Shown here: positions 22,416 to 35,800 of the stretch, one piece after another
Layout of the letters: each line of letters opens with the position of its first letter
Position numbering within the stretch: the stretch's first letter is position 1
From: Bactericera cockerelli
Lineage: Eukaryota > Arthropoda > Insecta > Hemiptera > Triozidae
NCBI GenBank assembly: GCA_024516035.1
Contig: CM044958.1
Coordinates: 44,546,803 to 44,610,802 of the forward strand
DNA length: 64,000 bases
Direction of reading: 5' to 3'
Translations under genes and position numbers: made by a program
The notes under the pieces: generated by a model
Databases searched by the model: none
The model's input: the letters and a program-made list of their open reading frames with translations, nothing else
What the model was told of the DNA's origin: nothing

Positions 22416-22792
22416 TTATTAACATCTAGTCATATCAAAGCTTGTATCCTACTCTAATATGTGATTTTATACTTATTTTATTTATTTATTTTTATTCTTA
22501 CATAAATATATATATTTTTTATTTTTTTTATTATTATTATTTTTATTTATTTTTAATCCCTAGTCCTGAAAAGTATCACTTCCTTTTATGTACCACCTGG
22601 TTTTATTAATGTATTTTCTTTTTTTAATTTTTTTGTTTTTTTTTTCAATTTTTTTTTTTCGTTCATTCATTTACATAATGTACCATTGTAGTACCATTTA
22701 ATCATACCTATAGCATACATACAAGAGTGTATACCGAAATGCTTTAAATATAATATAATCGAGGTAAAACTAGTGTAGAAAATGTTCACAAA

Positions 22793-23698
22793 CCTAGGAG
22801 GTGTTGGCAGAGGAGTGGAGGATGTCTTGAATGCAGTGTAGCACCTTCTGGTAGATGAAGGGAAATTCATTTACATACATCACAAAGGGCGGAATTATTG
22901 CCACAGGCAATCTTTACCACCCAACGCACCAAGGTAATCGAGGTAAAACTAGTGAGGAAAATGTTCACAAACCTAGGAGGTGTTGGCAGAGGAGTGGAGG
23001 ATGTCTTGAATGCAGTGGAGCACCTTCTGGTAGATGAAGGGAAATTCATTTACATACATCACAAAGGGCGGAATTATTGCCACAGCAATCTTTACCACCC
23101 AACGCACCAAGGTAATCGAGGTAAAACTAGTGAGGAAAATGTTCACAAACCTAGGAGGTGTTGGCAGAGGAGTGGAGGATGTCTTGAATGCAGTGGAGCA
23201 CCTTCTGGTAGATGAAGGGAAATTCATTTACATACATCACAAAGGGCGGAATTATTGCCACAGGCAATCTTTACCACCCAACGCACCAAGGTAATCGAGG
23301 TAAAACTAGTGAGGAAAATGTTCACAAACCTAGGAGGTGTTGGCAGAGGAGTGGAGGATGTCTTGAATGCAGTGGAGCACCTTCTGGTAGATGAAGGGAA
23401 ATTCATTTACATACATCACAAAGGGCGGAATTATTGCCACAGGCAATCTTTACCACCCAACGCACCAAGGTAATCGAGGTAAAACTAGTGAGGAAAATGT
23501 TCACAAACCTAGGAGGTGTTGGCAGAGGAGTGGAGGATGTCTTGAATGCAGTGCAGCACCTTCTGGTAGATGAAGGACTGGGTGGAGTCAGGCTTGCACA
23601 AACCTAGGAGGTGTTGGCAGAGGAGTGGAGGATGTCTTGAATGCAGTGCAGCACCTTCTGGTAGATGAAGGACTGGGTGGAGTCTGGCTTGCACAAAC
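22793..23698 (-). repeat. tandem copies of SERAC1 terminal exon end
   Basis: Copies start at 22793, 22972, 23150, 23329, 23508 and 23603, beside the functional one at 23698. Spacing is 178-179 bp for the distal units, which also contain an AAGGGCGGAATTATTGCC retroelement piece, and 95 bp for the two nearest. Each carries the last about 25 codons and the stop. A worn copy remains at 21990-22020. Confidence 0.92.
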
Positions 23699-23838
23699 CT
23701 AGGAGGTGTTGGCAGAGGAGTGGAGGATGTCTTGAACGCAGTGCAGCACCTTCTGGTAGATGAAGGACTGGGTGGAGTCTGGCTTGCACACGTTGATGTG
23801 GTCCAAGGGGATCTCGTAGTATTCGCCAACATTGGGAT
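23699..23838 (-). CDS. SERAC1: SERAC1 (- gene) exon 10, terminal coding exon
   Basis: Acceptor GGTTCCAG|ATCCC, 140 nt to the TAG at 23699-23701. It encodes PNVGEYYEIPLDHINVCKPD, STQSFIYQKVLHCVQDILHS and ends SANTS. The family match is the human NHLNICKPKKKDAFLYQRT segment. The last 95 bp are repeated downstream. Confidence 0.9.
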
Positions 23839-26800
23839 CTGGAACCACCGAGAGTAAAGAACAGAGGACAATAAACAGAGAACGGACTCGCCAAAAAAAA
23901 AAAGTTATCATATTTGAGCCGAGAGTAAAGAACAGAGAACAGTAAACAGAGAACGGACTCGCCATAAAAAAAAAAAAAAAAAAAAAAAAAAAGTTATCAT
24001 ATTTGAGTTAGTCACTTTTGTGATATCACAACTGCTCAAACTCGCTTTATTAAATCCACGCTGAAACCGGGACTCGAACCACCGACCTCCAGGTTACAAG
24101 TCCGCTGCCTTATCGATCAAGCTACTGAGGTCGGTCAAGGATGTTCAATTATTATTCATGTATCTGGCAAAACTAATGATTTGATCGATATTATCATTGA
24201 TACTGGTTACTCGCCAACCCTAACAAGCTAGGCTAGCTTGCAGTTTCCCAAGGGTTCAATGGCTTAAAAAGAAATATCCCAAGTTCTCACGATGCCGCGA
24301 TGGTTGATCCCACATAGAAATATTTTTTTCCAGAACGAGCCAACTTTTCCGCTTTTTAACGTCGCTTTCAACTGCATGGTCATATCATGACGCAGGAAGT
24401 TTGATTCAATTGAATTTTTGATCACACATAGACCTTTGGCTAATTTTTTTCTTTTTTTTTTCCGGTTTAACGGCGCTTTAACAAGGCGGTAGGCCTGTCG
24501 TTCACGCCGGATACTCGAGTTATATTTTGGGGAATATGTTGGTGGCTTTGAGGAATGCTATGAGGGAGTCGTTTCCCGACTGGTCGTCTAGTAAGGAGGG
24601 TGTGGAGGGGAGAGAGACTCGATGGTGCTGAAGGTCCGGGCAAGTCATAATGTGTGAGGCGGATAGAGTATCACCACATCGGCAAGTAGGTCTGGGGGAC
24701 TTAGTAAATAGGTAACTGTGTGTGAGCATAGTATGCCCTATCCTCATTCTAGTCAGGACTATTTCTTCGGCACGACATCCTTTATTACTAGAATGCCATG
24801 GGTCAATTTTTGGTCTGATGGACTTCAATTTGTTAGGAATCAATAGAACATCCCACAGAGACTGCCATCTATTCCTAGTATTGCGGGCAATGTAAGGTTT
24901 AAAATCCACTGGTGAGCAGAGTTTTAACGGGACTTGACAAGTCGGGTTCTTTGCAGCCCTATCGACCATCTCATTTCCCTGTATTCCGCAGTGTGAGGGA
25001 CACCATAACAAAGTAATAAATTTCCCATTTCTTTTAAGATCGCTAATTTTTTTTGACTAAATTGAAGTACAATAATTAAAATTAGCTAGTTTATTAACGA
25101 GTTTAGATGAGTGGTAAGATATTCACTTGTCATGCGCAAAGTCCTGTGTTTGATCCCAAGAGCTGACGAAAAAATTGTACTCAAAATTTGGTTAGTTGTT
25201 TGTAAGGGATACCTTCCGATGCGCTCGTGTTGACCCAGCAACTAAATGAGAGGTATTGTGTTACTTCTCGCCCATCAGAGGGGAGGCATTAACTTTGCCC
25301 CGATTACAAGACAATTGTAAATTTAAATATTTTTTTTCTTCTATATTTTATTTTGTAATTATTGTTAATTTTTTTTATCTCTGTTAATAATTTATTGTTG
25401 ATTGTTTTGTATAAAAAATAAAGTGTAAATAAATAAATAAATAAGGCATACTACGGGACTTTATGAAGACACTGTATAAGGCCAGTTACTGTCGGTCATA
25501 AAGGTAAACACTACAAGATGACTACCAACCTGCCAGGGGTCGCGGCACAAGCGAGATGTTTATTTTTAGTGAGGAGAACATGGTGCCTTCGGTTTCCGCG
25601 AACGAGATCACCTTCATATCGGTGGACTTCACAATGTTCAGGAATGTCTCGTGTAGCTTCAACAGCTTGGGGGAGTCTGCAACACAACCATAGAGGCAAA
25701 AGAGCACACACAAAAATACTCTCGAGAAGTGGTTTCTGTAGAAATCGAGTAGGCAACACAAACATAAGAGTAGGCAACAAAACCATTGAGGTAAAGGAGC
25801 ACACACAAAAATACTCTCAAGAAGTGGTTTCTGTAGAAATCGAGTAGGCAACACAAACATAAGAGTAGGCAACAAAACCATTGAGGTAAAGGAGCACACA
25901 CAAAAATACTCTCAAGAAGTGGTTGCTGTGGATTTCGACTAGGAACTCAAATTAAGTTCATTAAGAACGTGATTTGTGGATCGGTAAATCACCCCTATGT
26001 GACAAAGTTCAGTTCAGAGAAATTGACCCTAGGTTAAGATCTGCAGCTAAGACGATTGAGCATCCCTAATAATAAAGAAGTGTACCTGTACAAGTCCCCC
26101 ATTATCAAAGCCATGGCCTAATATAATGATAAAACTTTGATTCCCAATCCTTAATTATCTTCCCTTATCACGTCATTTATTGCTGCAGTTCGGTGACATA
26201 TTACAAGTCTCTCTTGTTTTATATCACTAGCTTCAGTGTAGACCTTATTAAAAAAAGTAGGCAACACAAACATAAGAGTAGGCAACACAATTTCCCATGT
26301 AAATATACATAATACCAGGCGCGGCCGGTGAGAAAATGTTTTGTAGGTGCTGCCACATAAACCAGACTAAAATACGGCCGCCCGTGCCTAATATCTAACA
26401 TGTTGTATCTATTTGCATTCAAAACTGAGTTATTATTTTGTTCATATCTCCGTTCGTAAAATGATCTAAGAATATTTTAGACTAAGGGCGGAATTAATAG
26501 ACAACATCAATAACTTAAGTCGTTGGTAAGTGTCGATTTTCCCTATCTTACAGTCTTACACAGTACGCAATCCGTGACTTAGCGCCACAGAGATATTACA
26601 AAAACGTCTATTAATTCCGCCCTTAGTATGTCTCCTAGGATTGATTCTATAATTTTCAAGAAAAAAAGAAGAAAAATAGGACACCTTGTATATTAAGCTC
26701 TGTCTACAAGCAACTATACACCTGCGCGTGAGTACTGCGCTCTCTACTCACTCAGTCTTGTATATTAAGCTCTGTCCACAAGCAACTACACACCTGCGCG

Positions 26801-29800
26801 TGAGTTCTGCGCTCTCTACTCACTCAGTCTTGTGTATAAAGCTCTGTCCACAAGCAACTATACACCTGCGCGTGAGTTCTGCGCTCTCTACTCACTCAGT
26901 CTTGTATATTAAGCTCTGTCCACAAGCAACTATACACCTGCGCGTGAGTACTGCGCTCTCTACTCACTCAGTCTTGTGCATAAAGCTCTGTCCACAAGCA
27001 ACTATTCACCTGCGCGTGAGTACTGCGCTCTCTACTCACTCAGTCTTGTGTATAAAGCTCTGTCCACAAGCAACTATACACCTGCGCGTGAGTACTGCGC
27101 TCTCTACTCACTCAGTCTTGTATATTAAGCTCTGTCCACAAGCAACTATACACCTGCGGGTGAGTACTGCGCTCTCTACTCACTCAGTCTTGTATATAAA
27201 GCTCTGTCCACAAGCAACTACACACCTTCAACTATAAACAACAGTACCAGGCACGAGATACAAGCTAACCTCGTATGGATTTGATGATGGAGCAGCCCTT
27301 TCATACATTGAAAATTAGATGATGAGAATGTTCTTTTTTTTTTTTAAATAAAAAATATATCTAACCATGTTTCATTTCCTGTAAAAATAAAAAATATATC
27401 TAACCATGTTTCATCAAAAAAAAAAACACCTGCGCGTGAGTTCTGCGCTCTCTACTCACTCAGTCTTAGCTCGTTCAGCTCCATGGTGGGAAGGAGCAGG
27501 AACATGTAGGCCTCATTCAGGCTGGCGAGGTGGGCTCCCTTGTGCGGCGTACTGAAGAACATGACAGCCTTGGTTTGGTTGAGGAACCTGGTGTACTTGG
27601 CGTTCGCAGACTGCCGTTCCCAAGCTGAAACACAAAAGTTATCAAATGTGTGATAATCATGATGTGATATCACAATTCCGCAAACTCGCTTTACTACGGG
27701 GAAAATTAATAGAAAAAATCAAAATCACGAGTTCGGACTTGAGCATTCCGTTTACCCATTTAAAACAATACGCAGAGTCTAGACTTAAAGCCACAGAGGT
27801 ATATCAAAATCGTGCATGAATTCCTAAATATTTGCTAGGCTTGGGATGCGAACCACCAACCTTCAGGTGAGTCCGTCGGTTTATCGATCGAGATAATGAG
27901 GTCGGTCAATATGTATGAGGTATTAGAATGATTCATTATTAAATTTATATTTCTCGGCATCTGATATGTGTTATCTTCTCTCTCAGATATCAAATTAATA
28001 ATTGGAGTGTTCAATAAATGTGTTCAAATTTCTTAGCAGTGTTGAATAAATAAATGTGTTCTTTCTGTCAATTTTTCTCTGTTTCAGAGTAGGATAAATA
28101 AATTGTATATTTATAATAACTTATGAATAAAATATAATATAATTTGGCGATAAAATATCTCGTTTGAATGGCGATCAATGTTCCAAAAGCTTCTTAATCC
28201 AAAAAATATCAATCGCCATTCAACGAGGCAATGCTGTGAGCATTATGGGCACTATTCCTGATGACTTGTGCTTCGGAGATCTGTTTTATATTTAAATACA
28301 TTATAACCATATTCAAGTCTTAAATATTATAAAAAAAAAACTTAAAGACCTCAACAGTTCTTCATATAATTTGATAATCATTTATTTGTGTGGTTAAATA
28401 ATATTGAAGTAAATAAATAAAATTAAACAAAAAATAAGAATTTTAAACAAAAATCTCTATATATAAAACAGAAAAAAGGACTACCTACCTACCTACCTAC
28501 CTATGTTTGTTTGTTTGTTTTTTGTCCGGAGTTGTTTAGCCAAAACGGTAAGAGATAGCGAAAAATGTCTCAGAATTGACCCCCCCAAAACCATTATCGC
28601 TTTGTCCAGAAAAATAATAAAAAGGTCAAAAAGGCATTGCTGTCCAGCAGTACGGCCATGCCTTAGTAAATTTGAAATTTAGTTCCGTTGCAAAGCACGG
28701 GCAAACGGCTAGTTGTATATAAAAAAAAAAACATAACCATCACACATGGCAAAAGGGTCATGCGCACGGCAACGAAGGTATTGTCAATGAACAAGGGGAG
28801 ACGGGGAGAGGGCTTGTCCATTTAGATCACTCGCCCTGGCGGTTGACGGGGCGGGACATCCCGCCAGGGGAAGACCTTTGAGTTACTAGTCAAGATAGCT
28901 TATCACAGACGAACACTTATCCGGTTAAGCACCTGGGTGAACACCCAGCTAGTTAACCGGTATCAGATTATCATCAGTGAGTGACCTATCAAACGACTGA
29001 AACTCGCAATCAAGATGAGATAATCACAGACGCACACCCAACCGATTAACCACCTGGGTGAACACCCAGCTAGTTAACCGGTCTGGATACTAATCTATAA
29101 ATATCCCAGCTGTAGAAGATCCCTGAAGAGAATTGGTATACCAAGTTACCGTTCGACCCCGATGAGGGGTAGAAAATGATCTTGCATTTATATTGATTTC
29201 ATGAGAAATATCAAAACGTGAGAGAAGTACTTTGAACAATTATTCTGCAGCTACACTGGACAAAACATAAGTTCTGCTTTAAGTTTAAAATTTTAATAAT
29301 CAAACTTTATTCGAATATTATAGAAAAAGTTCAAAATTTTAGATGCTTCCTTTTCAATTTCACGTTTGAAGATGAAATCCAGGAGAGCGAAAAGTAGGTA
29401 AGTATGTCCTCCATGAAATCCAACTCCTCTGCACAGTTTGATCTGCGTAGAACACAATGGATGGACGTGCTTTCATTAGGACAAGTTAGAGTGCGCTGCT
29501 GGAGACATTAGAGATACATCTTGGTAACAACCAGTTGCATAAATAATGCATATTACCACTGAATTATATTCTAGAATTCTAGAAGCCCTCATATTCTAGA
29601 AAGTCCACTCAAAATCCCTAATTTTCGTTAAAATGACGTCAAATCTATATATTTTAGTACATTATAGAATAATGTGATATTCTCCGTCAAGTGTCATTAA
29701 GAAAATAAAAATAGACTTATTTATTTAGATGCTGAGTCAACAGGAGCGCACCTTTAAAGTTGTCCTTTAAAAACAACTGTAATGTAATTATGAATGCAAC

Positions 29801-32800
29801 AAGTAAAATTCCCGGCACTGTGTTGCCGTTATGGATTTTTCCCGTGGCTGTCGTTCACACCGACCGACTATTGTGAATGATCAATTTCCTTCTCTTAATT
29901 AAGCGCCAATTCTGTTAAAATTTAACCAAAATTGAATTTTCCATCATGATTCAAACGTGTTTATTAAGCTTTGTGAGTCTTGCGTTCCATGACCTTTAAA
30001 CCAATATAAATGAGCTTTCACTTTTCTAAAATAAACATAATAGAGTATTTTTTTAACTAGTGATACGGAAAATTGCAATTCAAGAAGTACTCGAAATTCA
30101 CGAAAGGAAAAAAAGGAAAAATCAAATTTTCGGAAAAAAAATTGGAATTTATGATTAAATATCTCTCCGGTTTTAAATATTTTCGATGCAACCAACTGCA
30201 TTTGAAGGGAAATATGCATGACTATCCAATAGCCATACAGGAAGTCAAAACTTACCTACTGACTATCATTTCTTTAAAAAAGTGCAGCGATCCAAATAAC
30301 CTCTAAACCTGTGGGAAAAACAGGGATTTGGCCATAACTCTTTGACGAAGCAAAATGTCCCACGGCAACTTTAACTTATATGATAGTCCACAGTGGGCTG
30401 AACCTACCCTTAAAATATATGCAGCTGTTTGTGGGACACCCTGTATAGAGATTTACTTTCTGGGATCCAGATACCAAACACAAAGTTATGGAAGTTACCA
30501 AAAAATAATAATAATGAATAAATAATAATATCGCCTTATTTATACTGCCCGAGTAGGACAATTATAAAGTCCCATTATTCCAGCAGTAAGCCCAAGACGT
30601 ATTATTAAGTGGTAAAAATACCAAATGGGAGCATATCATGTCATGTCCCGGCTGGGTTTCGAACCCACGACCTCTGGAATCTCTGAATTCACAGAGTGCC
30701 GCCTTTACCACTGAGCACGAAACAGAATAAAATGTACAGCTCTGTATTTTTTAATTAAATTTAAAAAAAAACAACAATTGGCAAAAGGGTCATACACATG
30801 GTAACGAAGGTATTAGCAATGGACACTGAGAGAGATTATTTGTCCATTTACATTTACACCTAGTTCTGGCGGTCCGAATCACGAATGATCTCTCTCCCGC
30901 CTGGTTCGGCTGTTCCGCATCAAGAACTTGGCTTATCATCAGCGTACCTTAAATTTTACCAATTCCATCAACGAAACCGATTTGTCCTCTTGTCCAAAGG
31001 ACCCCAAGCGGGAACTGTTCCGAGGGTTTCACCTCAAAACTGTCCTCCTTCCTGGTGCTATTGGATCGTGAAGACTCCGGCCGACAGTTGCGGCCAAGGC
31101 CGACAATTGCGGCCTAGTCAGCACAATCTACAATGCGATCGAAGATTGTTCCCTGAAGAGAATTAATATACCTAGTTACCATTCGACCCCGATGTTGAAA
31201 AGAAAATCATATTGTATTTATATTGAAGTTGTGTGAAAAATAGAAACGTGAGAGAATTACTTTGAACACTCATGTTGAAGCTATACGGGATAAAACTTAA
31301 TGTTATGTTTTGAGTTCGATACTTTAATTATCAAGCTTTATTCGATTATCTCAAGATAAGACCGAAATTTCAGCTGCTTCGCTATCAAATTTACGTTTGA
31401 AGAGGGAACGCAGACGAGCGAAAGGTGGGGTTTCCATGAAATCGAACTTTTCTTTACAGTTTGTACTGCGTAGAGCAAACGGAATTGAAGTAGTTTCATT
31501 AGGATCCGTTAGAGTGCGCTGACAGACAAAAGTCGGGAAACAATCAAATTGCATAGTCTCTCAAGGGGTAATTTGATCGAGAACTTAGTTGGGCATTGGT
31601 AATTTTTATTATTTCATAATAATAATACTCTTTAGTGCAAGGTAACCACCAAGCGAGGTTAATGCTTAAAGCATTTCTACATTAGCTATACTGATATCAG
31701 CATAAATACCTGGACATCTTGGAATCACAATAACGGAAGTCACTTTCCTGTAGACTTCCAGCATAATATGATAACTTTTTAATAATAATAATAATAATAA
31801 TAGTGGAAGGTACCACCAAGTGAGGTTAATGCTTAAAATGTGGTCACAAGCTCAAAACTAATGAGGAAAAATTCATACACTGGGTGGGATTCGAACCAAC
31901 GGATCCCTAGGCTACCTGGATTACCAGACTAGCGCGTTAACCAATTGAATACCAGTGCCGATAAGACAATACTCTTGTTATTTGTGATCAATTGATACTG
32001 GGAATGCAATAATGAGTAAGAATACTAATTTTATTAATTTAGACTTTCATTATAAAATTATTGTTCTTAAGTTAATTTACTTCCGAGAAAATCTAATTAA
32101 GATGAGAAATTGAAAGTATAGTCTAAAAAGTATGTCTAAAAAATATATTAAAAATGGTCTTTTCATTTTTCTCTACTTTTCAATACATCCTGAGCAACAT
32201 TGGTTTTGTGTCCGTCTGTCGGTCTGTCTGTTTGTCGCTCTGTTATTTGGATTCCTTGTTAATTGTATACATTTACAAGGCTTCCCATAAAGTCTCACCC
32301 AGGCCAGGTCTTCTCGGAACTACTCAAAATATAAGAAAAACGAAAAAAAAAAAAAAAAATAATTGAGTTATATCTCGTTAACATCATATTTTATACTTCT
32401 GAAACTTACGGTTAACGAGTTTTAGGTCAGAGGATATTGTAAATATTAGCCAGGATGGCCTACCCTGTATTTCAAGAAGAGTACATCTCTTCTCACTGAA
32501 TTTTTACAATGAACTTCTCTCAATAAGGCCTTTGAAACAATATGCCTCACGACATACCATTATATAAATAGACTTCTGTACAGTACAAATAATTATTTTA
32601 ACAATGAAAAAAATATATACAATAAAAATGAAAAAGAATAGAAAAATATATAGAAACACATGTCCTAACTACAGGGCGGGGTTATTGCCTATGGCAATCT
32701 CTTCCACCCAAGCCTTATTAGAGATACGGGGGGGGGGGTTATTCTTTAATTGCGAGATTCTCAATTTGCTTGAGCTCTTTCGGTATTTTGAGTCGTCTGC

Positions 32801-35800
32801 AAGAAACGCAGGTCTGGAGACTTTATGGAAACCCTGTATGTATTCTATCCACTCGTGAGGAAAAATGAGTAGCTGCTTTAATGTGAGCAGCGACCAGTGA
32901 CGGAATTATAGGCAAAAATAAGATATTAGGATATTAAAAGATATGGAAAAGTCCTATAATTCTGCGCTACCCACTAAAAATTGTGATATAATAACACAAA
33001 GAAATACATTTATTTATTTACTCTATCCAGTAAACTCACCGGACACAAGCATATTCTTGACTAGGAGTCCGCCCATGGAGTGGGCTATGAACACCACGGG
33101 TCTCTCACCCACCCCACACTTCACCAGCTGGTCCAAAATCTGCTCTGACCTGTCCTCCAGCTTTCTCTTTCTGAAATAAACATAGATAATCTGAAATAGA
33201 CATAGATAATCTGAAATAAACGGAGATAATCTGAAATAGACATAGATAATCTGAAATAGACATAGATAATCTGAAATAAACGGAGATAATCTGAAATGAA
33301 CATAGATAATCTGAATAACATATATAATCTGAAATAAACACAATTTGTTACTTTGTTACTGTTCTCGAGTTCTCCCTCCATCATTTATTCTTCCATGACC
33401 TTTAGACTGGCACCAGCGACCTCCGGGGGTTTTTTTTATTATTATTATCTGACCTGGTTGCAGGGTTTTTAGTGAAACCCTTACAATTAACACTGCGACC
33501 TAATTCGATCTATTGTGACCAGTTGATTATATTTGGTTTTAACGTCCTTAGATACATGGTCAGACGGGGGTTCTACGACTTCTTCCAACCTCCATTCGCT
33601 GGGAATCGTACCAGCTACCTCATCCAGCCTGAGTAGGGCCAGCCTCACGTGTTTGGAGGGAACAGAATTTTCTACAAAAAGTCTGCCCCAACCGGGGATC
33701 GAACTCGGGATGTCTGGACGACGGGCCGTAGTCTCAACCATCACGCCACCGAGCCGGGCGGGTTACTTACGCGGGGTCCGCCTGAGGGCAGTGGGGCATC
33801 CAGTGGGACAGGCTGGTCTCGTAGTTAATGCCCAGCACTCGCAGGCCCGGCACCTGACAGGCGAGCCAGTCCTGCGGCCAGCACTGCGTGTACTGGCCAG
33901 CCTTCATTGTGCTGGCGCTGAGGAGAACGGGATGGAATCGAATAAATCAAACTAGAATAGAATTGAATAAATCAAACTAGAATAGAATAGACTAGACTAG
34001 AATAGTACTGGCCAGCCTTCATTGTGCTGGCGCTGAGGAGAACGGAATGGAATTGAATAAATCAAACTAGAATAGATTTTTTTTAAAGATGAGTGTTTCA
34101 CAGCCTTTTTTATAGTGGGGTTATTGCCTATGGCAATCTCTTCCACCCAACCCTTGGTGGTTCAACCCAGTCTAACCCTGCACTATTTGTGTAATTGTCT
34201 TTTGGCCTGACAAGGCTTGTGACATATCCCCTGAGACCATAATTACTAATCCTGATAACTCCTGATAGTAAAAAAATTGATTCATTGATCAAACAGAATT
34301 TAAAGGTTGGGTGGAAGAGATTGTCATAGGCAATAACCCTGCCCTTTAGTTAGGACATGTGTTTTTTTTTATATTTTTTCTATTCTTTTTCATTGTTATT
34401 GTATAGATTGTTTCCATTTTTCTTCATTGTTAAAATAATTATTTGTCATAATAATAAAATGAATCTGACAAAAAATCTACCTAACCCGGGCATCGAACCC
34501 ACGACCGCTGGACCACGTACCTGTCGCTGGCGGGACAGGAGAAGGGTCCGTCGCTCACAGGGCCCGCCCCCAGGGGACAGTCGCTGAACACGAACTCCCA
34601 GTCTGCCCCGGGGCCCCACAGCTGCTGCATGAGTTCTCGCCCGGCCTGACTCACGTCGTCCAGGAGCTGAGGCATGGCCGGACGGATGAAGGCGCGGTGG
34701 AACTTCTCGTACGAGCCTTGCGGCTGTACCGCTGCAACACGGGTAAGATATATTGTTATTAAACTTTATTTATTTATTTTTATTTATTTATTTCAACTTT
34801 ATTTTTATAATAAACATTTTAACAATTCACACAATAAGTAGTTATAATATTACAGAGTACAATTTTTAAGGATGAATAAGATAATAATAATAATAATACC
34901 TGTTGAACAGGTGTATATTTAGGGGGCCAAGCCCTATATAAACATATAACAAGATTATAAATTACAAAATCAAAGTATAAGTACAAAACAAAAGCAAACT
35001 AAAATTATTTATCAAAATTCCATTATCATAATGTATCACAGATCACAGGCAAAAAGAAATTTGTAGTTCAAAAACAACAAAAAATATAAGAAAATAAATT
35101 GCAGCATGCTGCAGTGTCAAAATATGTACATAAAAAAATCTAAAATGTATAACAAAATATGTTTTTAACTATTTATAAAATATGAATAGTTAAAAATTTG
35201 GTTAAAAAGTTAAAGTTAAAGTTAAAAAAAAAAAATTACGCCAGCCTCCGTGGAGTAATGGTTGTGACTACTGCCCGTAGTCCAGAGATCCCGAGTTCGA
35301 TCCTCGGTTGGAGCAGACTTTTCGAAGAAAATTCTGTTCCCTCCAAACACGTGAGGCTGGCATTTCCGGCCCTACCCAGGCTTGGTGAGGTTAACACGTT
35401 CGTTACCAAGCCAATTTTTTCAAGTTTTACGTAGGGACCGGGCGGTAAAGTCGCTGTTGCAATTTTGCATCCTGGGGACCAAAATTTTTTTGTTTTTGCA
35501 TATTTGGCATCGTATTTTTACAAGAATCGATTCTATATCTGTTCTAATACTAACAACCTACCTCAAAAAGGCCATATATGGATGTCCGGTCCCTCGTTAA
35601 AATTTTGATAACAGCCACATGTGTGTTTTCGGTCCCAGAGAAAAACACAAAAACATCCACATATGGCCATTCGGTAACGAACGTGTTAATGTGGGTAGCT
35701 GGTACGATTCCCAGCGAATGGAGGGTAACACCCCCGTCCAGATCAGGACGTTAAAACCAAATAGAATCGTTGGCGTTAGGAAGGGCATCCAGCCATAAAA

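Noticed and set aside
26686..27237. A 183-codon + frame with 24-residue repeats
   Set aside because: It is a by-product of the 72-bp array, whose origin is the - strand exon-8 donor.
33533..33955. A 140-codon + frame
   Set aside because: It runs over a reversed SINE and the antisense of - SERAC1 exon 6.
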